From the NCBI GenBank assembly GCA_021828925.1, contig JAJZCT010000105.1:1-8871 (forward strand): a stretch of 8,871 bases of DNA, written 5' to 3'. Position numbers and translations under genes: made by a program. The notes beneath the pieces were generated by a model that saw only the letters and a list, made by a program, of their open reading frames with translations, was not told the origin of the DNA and did no database searches. Positions within the stretch are counted from its first letter, which is position 1, and each line of letters opens with the position of its first letter. This document shows, piece after piece, positions 6,279 through 8,871 of the stretch. The stretch is from Planctomycetota bacterium (GTDB lineage Bacteria; Planctomycetota; Phycisphaerae; WQYP01).

Positions 6279-6345
6279 TGCGCAAAAAGGTACATTAGTG
6301 GTGTTTTTTACCTGCGCAAAAAGGTACGCAGTATTCGCAAGAAAG
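6279..6345. promoter_or_regulatory. Direct-repeat operator (two exact 15-bp copies plus one degenerate copy)
   Basis: TGCGCAAAAAGGTAC occurs at 6279-6293 and 6313-6327, identical and 34 bp apart start to start. A degenerate copy, TTCGCAAGAAAG at 6334-6345, matches 9 of 12 bases and lies 21 bp further on. The first copy abuts the candidate -35 box of the regulator gene. AraC-family proteins typically bind tandem direct repeats next to the -35, so this is a good candidate for the regulator's own binding site. It could also serve the divergent gene 375 bp away. Confidence 0.6.
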
Positions 6346-6628
6346 CAGCGCGGGCGGGGAGGAACCACAGTAAGATTTATTCAGATGTTTCAGATGCCGC
6401 ACTCAGGTTTGAATATGGCATCGCTGGTGAAAGTCAAAAACGTTCCTGCGGCTACGGTGAAGAAATCGCTCAACGCCGACAATTTAGCGCGGGAATTGCG
6501 ATGTACGTGCCGCCTGCGGTAATACGGCGGTCGTTAACGCGTCAACCGGCAGCATGTGTATTAAGGAAAGGAGGTTACAAGGCGGAAAGGTTTGTCTGGT
6601 GAGTTGGCCAAGGAGGGCTGACTTGAGT
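6346..6628. other. Divergent spacer without a recognised gene
   Basis: No known gene was recognised. Two strong Shine-Dalgarno-like stretches are present, AAAGGAGGT at 6567-6575 and AAGGAGG at 6610-6616. The second lies 6 bp before a TTG that opens a 24-codon frame ending at 6697. That frame extends upstream in phase to an ATG at 6554. A frame at 6415-6522 has no ribosome binding site. Confidence 0.4.
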
Positions 6629-6657
6629 TTTTCACAGGGAGTTCTCAACTCTATATT
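6629..6657 (+). promoter_or_regulatory. Candidate promoter of the PEP-CTERM protein gene
   Basis: TTTTCA (6629-6634), a 17-bp spacer, then TATATT (6652-6657). The spacer contains the small palindrome GAGTT/AACTC (6639-6651), a possible operator. The predicted leader is about 56 nt. The -35 is weak, so the assignment is tentative. Confidence 0.3.
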
Positions 6658-6720
6658 TGCCGACCGTGTGGTTGGCGTGGAGAAGAGAGCAAAATAGGTA
6701 TTTTTTTGAAGGAGTAGTTT

Positions 6721-8871
6721 ATGACTACGAACGCACAAAAAATTTTGGTAGCTCTGGCGGTGGGAGCGATGTTCACCGCATCCGGGGCCGCGATGGCCGC
6801 AACGCTGACTTGGGACAGCAGTGCCAGCAATCCCACGGCCCCGGTGGATGGCGCTGGAACGTGGAACACCACTGGCACCAACTGGTCCAACGGAACTGCG
6901 GATTCAGCTTGGAACAATACCACGGACAGCAGCGACATCGCGTCCTTTGGCAGCTATGTTCCCGGTAACGGCAACGCTGCCGGCACGGTGACGCTGGGCA
7001 GCAACATCACCGCCGGCGGATTGGTTGCTAATGCGGCATACAGCGGTACTACCTACACCATCGCCGGCAGTGGCAGTTATGGCCTTACGCTGACGGGTTC
7101 GTCGGTGGTGGCCAACACCCCGTTTACGCTCTCTGCCAACACCACATTCCAAAATGGCCTGAATCTGACTGGCGGCCAACAGCTAACGTTAATCGGAAAC
7201 AACACCAATGCCACCGGTACCACGGTGTCGGCGGGAACGTTACTGCTGGTAACCCCCGATAATAGCACAAACGCAAATTTCGGTACGGCTTTGGGCACTG
7301 GGTCGGTGTCGGCGGAGAACGGAGCGGTGCTGGACTTTTCCAGCAATGGTTCCGCCGGAACCATTAGCAATAATATTACCTTTGGCGGATCTGGTGTAGG
7401 GAACGGAGCAGTCCAGCTCACTGGAAATGCCATCACCTACAATGTTACCGGTGCGATGACTGCGGTACCGGGTAACAACGACCAAATAATGGTCTATGGG
7501 ATTGGTACGACGGCAAATCTCAACGGCGTCATCAGCGGCAGTGGCAATTTATGGGTAAACGGTCAGGGTGGCGGCGTAAGCAGTAAGCAGAATATCAGCT
7601 TCGGTGCTGCTGAAACATACACCGGTTCCACGGTGCTATTCTCCCTCGCCGCTACGACGCTCATGACGCTCAACGGGGGTACCAATACGCTTCCCGTGGG
7701 CACGACGCTAACCCTCGGATCGTCGATGACCGGTGGTGCCATCAATCCGATGATCCTTGACTTGCACGGCAACAGCCAACAGGTGGCGATGTTTAATGTG
7801 GCCAGCCTTGTTGGAAATACTGGTCTCGTCACACTTAAAGATTCGACCGATGCGGGCGCTACCCTGACCATGACGGGCACCGGCCCGGGAACCTCGCAGC
7901 CTGGGACCGTGGCGGCTTACGCCAATATTGCCAGTGGAGGAACTTTCACACTCTTGACCAATTTCACCGATAGCAGCGCCAATGACGGCGTGGCCATTTA
8001 CGGCGGTACCACCGTCAACCTTGCCAGTGGCGTTACGTTCAGCGCACCACTGAATTTGTGGCTTGCTGCCAATAACAGCAACGCCACGGTTAACCTCAAT
8101 GGCGGGACATTGGCTTCCAACGCAATCACTAACGGCGGAACGGGCGTGGCCACTGTTAATCTTGACGGGACCTTGGAGGCCACTGCGGCCTCGTCGATAT
8201 CCGGCGATTGGATAACGCCGGGTGTTACACTCGATGTGTTAAGCGGTGGGGTGACGCTGAATGTCGCTTCCGGGGTGAATGCAACGGTGGCGTCACCGTT
8301 CCTGCAGGATGCCAGCAGCACCGGCGGCGTTACTGTTACCGGCGGCGGTACGGTGGTCATGGATGGCGGCCCCAACACTTACACGGGGCCAACCACAGTG
8401 CAATCCGGCACCTTGGCATTGGGTGGTGGTTCCAGCCCCGCTACGATCGCCGACAGTTCCCTGTTGACGATCAATTCCGGCGGAACGTTTGATATTTCCG
8501 CCATTACAGCCACCCCTACCACGCTTAAAGGCATGACCATTTCCGGTGGTACCATTAACGTGGCGATGGATGGCAGCGGCAATGTGTCCAATATTGTGCT
8601 AAGCTCCGCAGCCACCGTCAGCGGCAGCAATACCATCAATTTCGCGGCGGCTTCCGGGGTTACCGCGTTGACACCGGGAACTTACAATCTGCTGGCGGAT
8701 GCCGGCGGTGGCTTGGCCGGTACGTTCCTTTTCAGCAATAGGACAAACTCGGAGAAATATGTGTTGGGGTCCGACAGCTACATGTTGAGTTTGGCGAATT
8801 CCAACACCGCCGAGACGCTCAATGTTGGTGCCGGGGTAGCGGTTCCGGAACCAGCCTCCTGGCTGTGTGGA
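6721..8871 (+). CDS. Secreted PEP-CTERM protein with autotransporter-associated beta-strand repeats (3' end outside window)
   Basis: The frame is open without a stop from the ATG at 6721 to the last base (717 codons), with AAGGAG at 6709-6714 as ribosome binding site. Residues 1-26 are a signal peptide (hydrophobic 8-24, AMA cleavage site). The mature start is typical of this family: TLTWD, then GAGTWNTTGTNWSNG near 45-59. The body is rich in Gly, Thr, Asn and Ser and predicts as a beta-helix. Two segments resemble autotransporter-associated beta-strand repeats: about 149-176 (TGGQQLTLIG, then TTVSAGTLLL) and 539-569 (TGGGTVVMDG, NTYTGPTTVQSGTLALGGG). The last visible residues, VPEPASWL at 708-715, are the PEP-CTERM motif; the following membrane helix and basic tail are cut off. 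In characterised systems this signal directs exosortase-dependent processing and surface or exopolysaccharide association. The ligand or role is unknown. Confidence 0.93.
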   Translation, partial: MTTNAQKILVALAVGAMFTASGAAMAATLTWDSSASNPTAPVDGAGTWNTTGTNWSNGTADSAWNNTTDSSDIASFGSYVPGNGNAAGTVTLGSNITAGGLVANAAYSGTTYTIAGSGSYGLTLTGSSVVANTPFTLSANTTFQNGLNLTGGQQLTLIGNNTNATGTTVSAGTLLLVTPDNSTNANFGTALGTGSVSAENGAVLDFSSNGSAGTISNNITFGGSGVGNGAVQLTGNAITYNVTGAMTAVPGNNDQIMVYGIGTTANLNGVISGSGNLWVNGQGGGVSSKQNISFGAAETYTGSTVLFSLAATTLMTLNGGTNTLPVGTTLTLGSSMTGGAINPMILDLHGNSQQVAMFNVASLVGNTGLVTLKDSTDAGATLTMTGTGPGTSQPGTVAAYANIASGGTFTLLTNFTDSSANDGVAIYGGTTVNLASGVTFSAPLNLWLAANNSNATVNLNGGTLASNAITNGGTGVATVNLDGTLEATAASSISGDWITPGVTLDVLSGGVTLNVASGVNATVASPFLQDASSTGGVTVTGGGTVVMDGGPNTYTGPTTVQSGTLALGGGSSPATIADSSLLTINSGGTFDISAITATPTTLKGMTISGGTINVAMDGSGNVSNIVLSSAATVSGSNTINFAAASGVTALTPGTYNLLADAGGGLAGTFLFSNRTNSEKYVLGSDSYMLSLANSNTAETLNVGAGVAVPEPASWLCG

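Noticed and set aside
6415..6522. 35-codon plus-strand ORF (begins MASLVKVKNVPAATVKKS)
   Set aside because: There is no ribosome binding site and no recognised family; the composition looks protein-like but that alone is too weak.
7998..8378. Long minus-strand ORFs opposite the PEP-CTERM gene
   Set aside because: They are antisense shadows of a GC-rich Thr/Gly/Asn coding frame and show only Val/Pro/Thr-rich low complexity.
1..8871. tRNA genes, rRNA, CRISPR arrays, known riboswitches
   Set aside because: No TPsiC-like arm with a matching acceptor, no regularly spaced direct repeats of CRISPR size, and no recognised riboswitch core were seen by eye.

Overview
The window most resembles a chromosomal segment from a Planctomycetota bacterium, possibly class Phycisphaerae; Verrucomicrobiota or Lentisphaerota are the main alternatives. 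Three things point there. One minus-strand gene joins a DUF2231-type membrane domain to a planctomycete-type cytochrome c module. A XylR-like AraC regulator is present. A large secreted protein combines autotransporter-associated beta-strand repeats with a C-terminal PEP-CTERM signal. This placement is inferred from domain content, with no database search.

Layout. Positions 1-1688 (+) look like a two-gene operon: the C-terminal part of a ROK-family sugar kinase, then a formyltetrahydrofolate deformylase (purU) 17 bp later. purU converges on 1705-2787 (-), a secreted protein with a TPR-like segment and one CX4CH haem-type motif. A 642-bp gene-free stretch follows (2788-3429). It holds a candidate promoter, a ~30-bp imperfect inverted repeat and one copy of a short dispersed repeat. 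Next is 3430-4476 (-), the DUF2231/cytochrome membrane protein. A second gene-free stretch (4477-4960) carries strong hairpins and a ~250-bp MITE-like structure bounded by 22-bp inverted repeats. Then comes 4961-6241 (-), the XylR-like regulator. A 479-bp divergent spacer separates it from the PEP-CTERM protein (6721 to the window end, +), which is open to the last base and is cut inside its sorting signal.

How the parts may work together. The two minus-strand haem-motif proteins may serve related envelope redox functions, but they are not an operon because 642 bp lie between them. The regulator has two exact 15-bp direct repeats beside its own candidate promoter, suggesting autoregulation. 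It may also control the divergent surface-protein gene.

The least explained signals are the AAAGGTGTC(A/G)GGTACC repeat family (three copies, two of them just after stop codons), the inverted repeat at 2968-3068, the direct-repeat operator with a near-leaderless promoter, and a possible short leader ORF before the PEP-CTERM gene.
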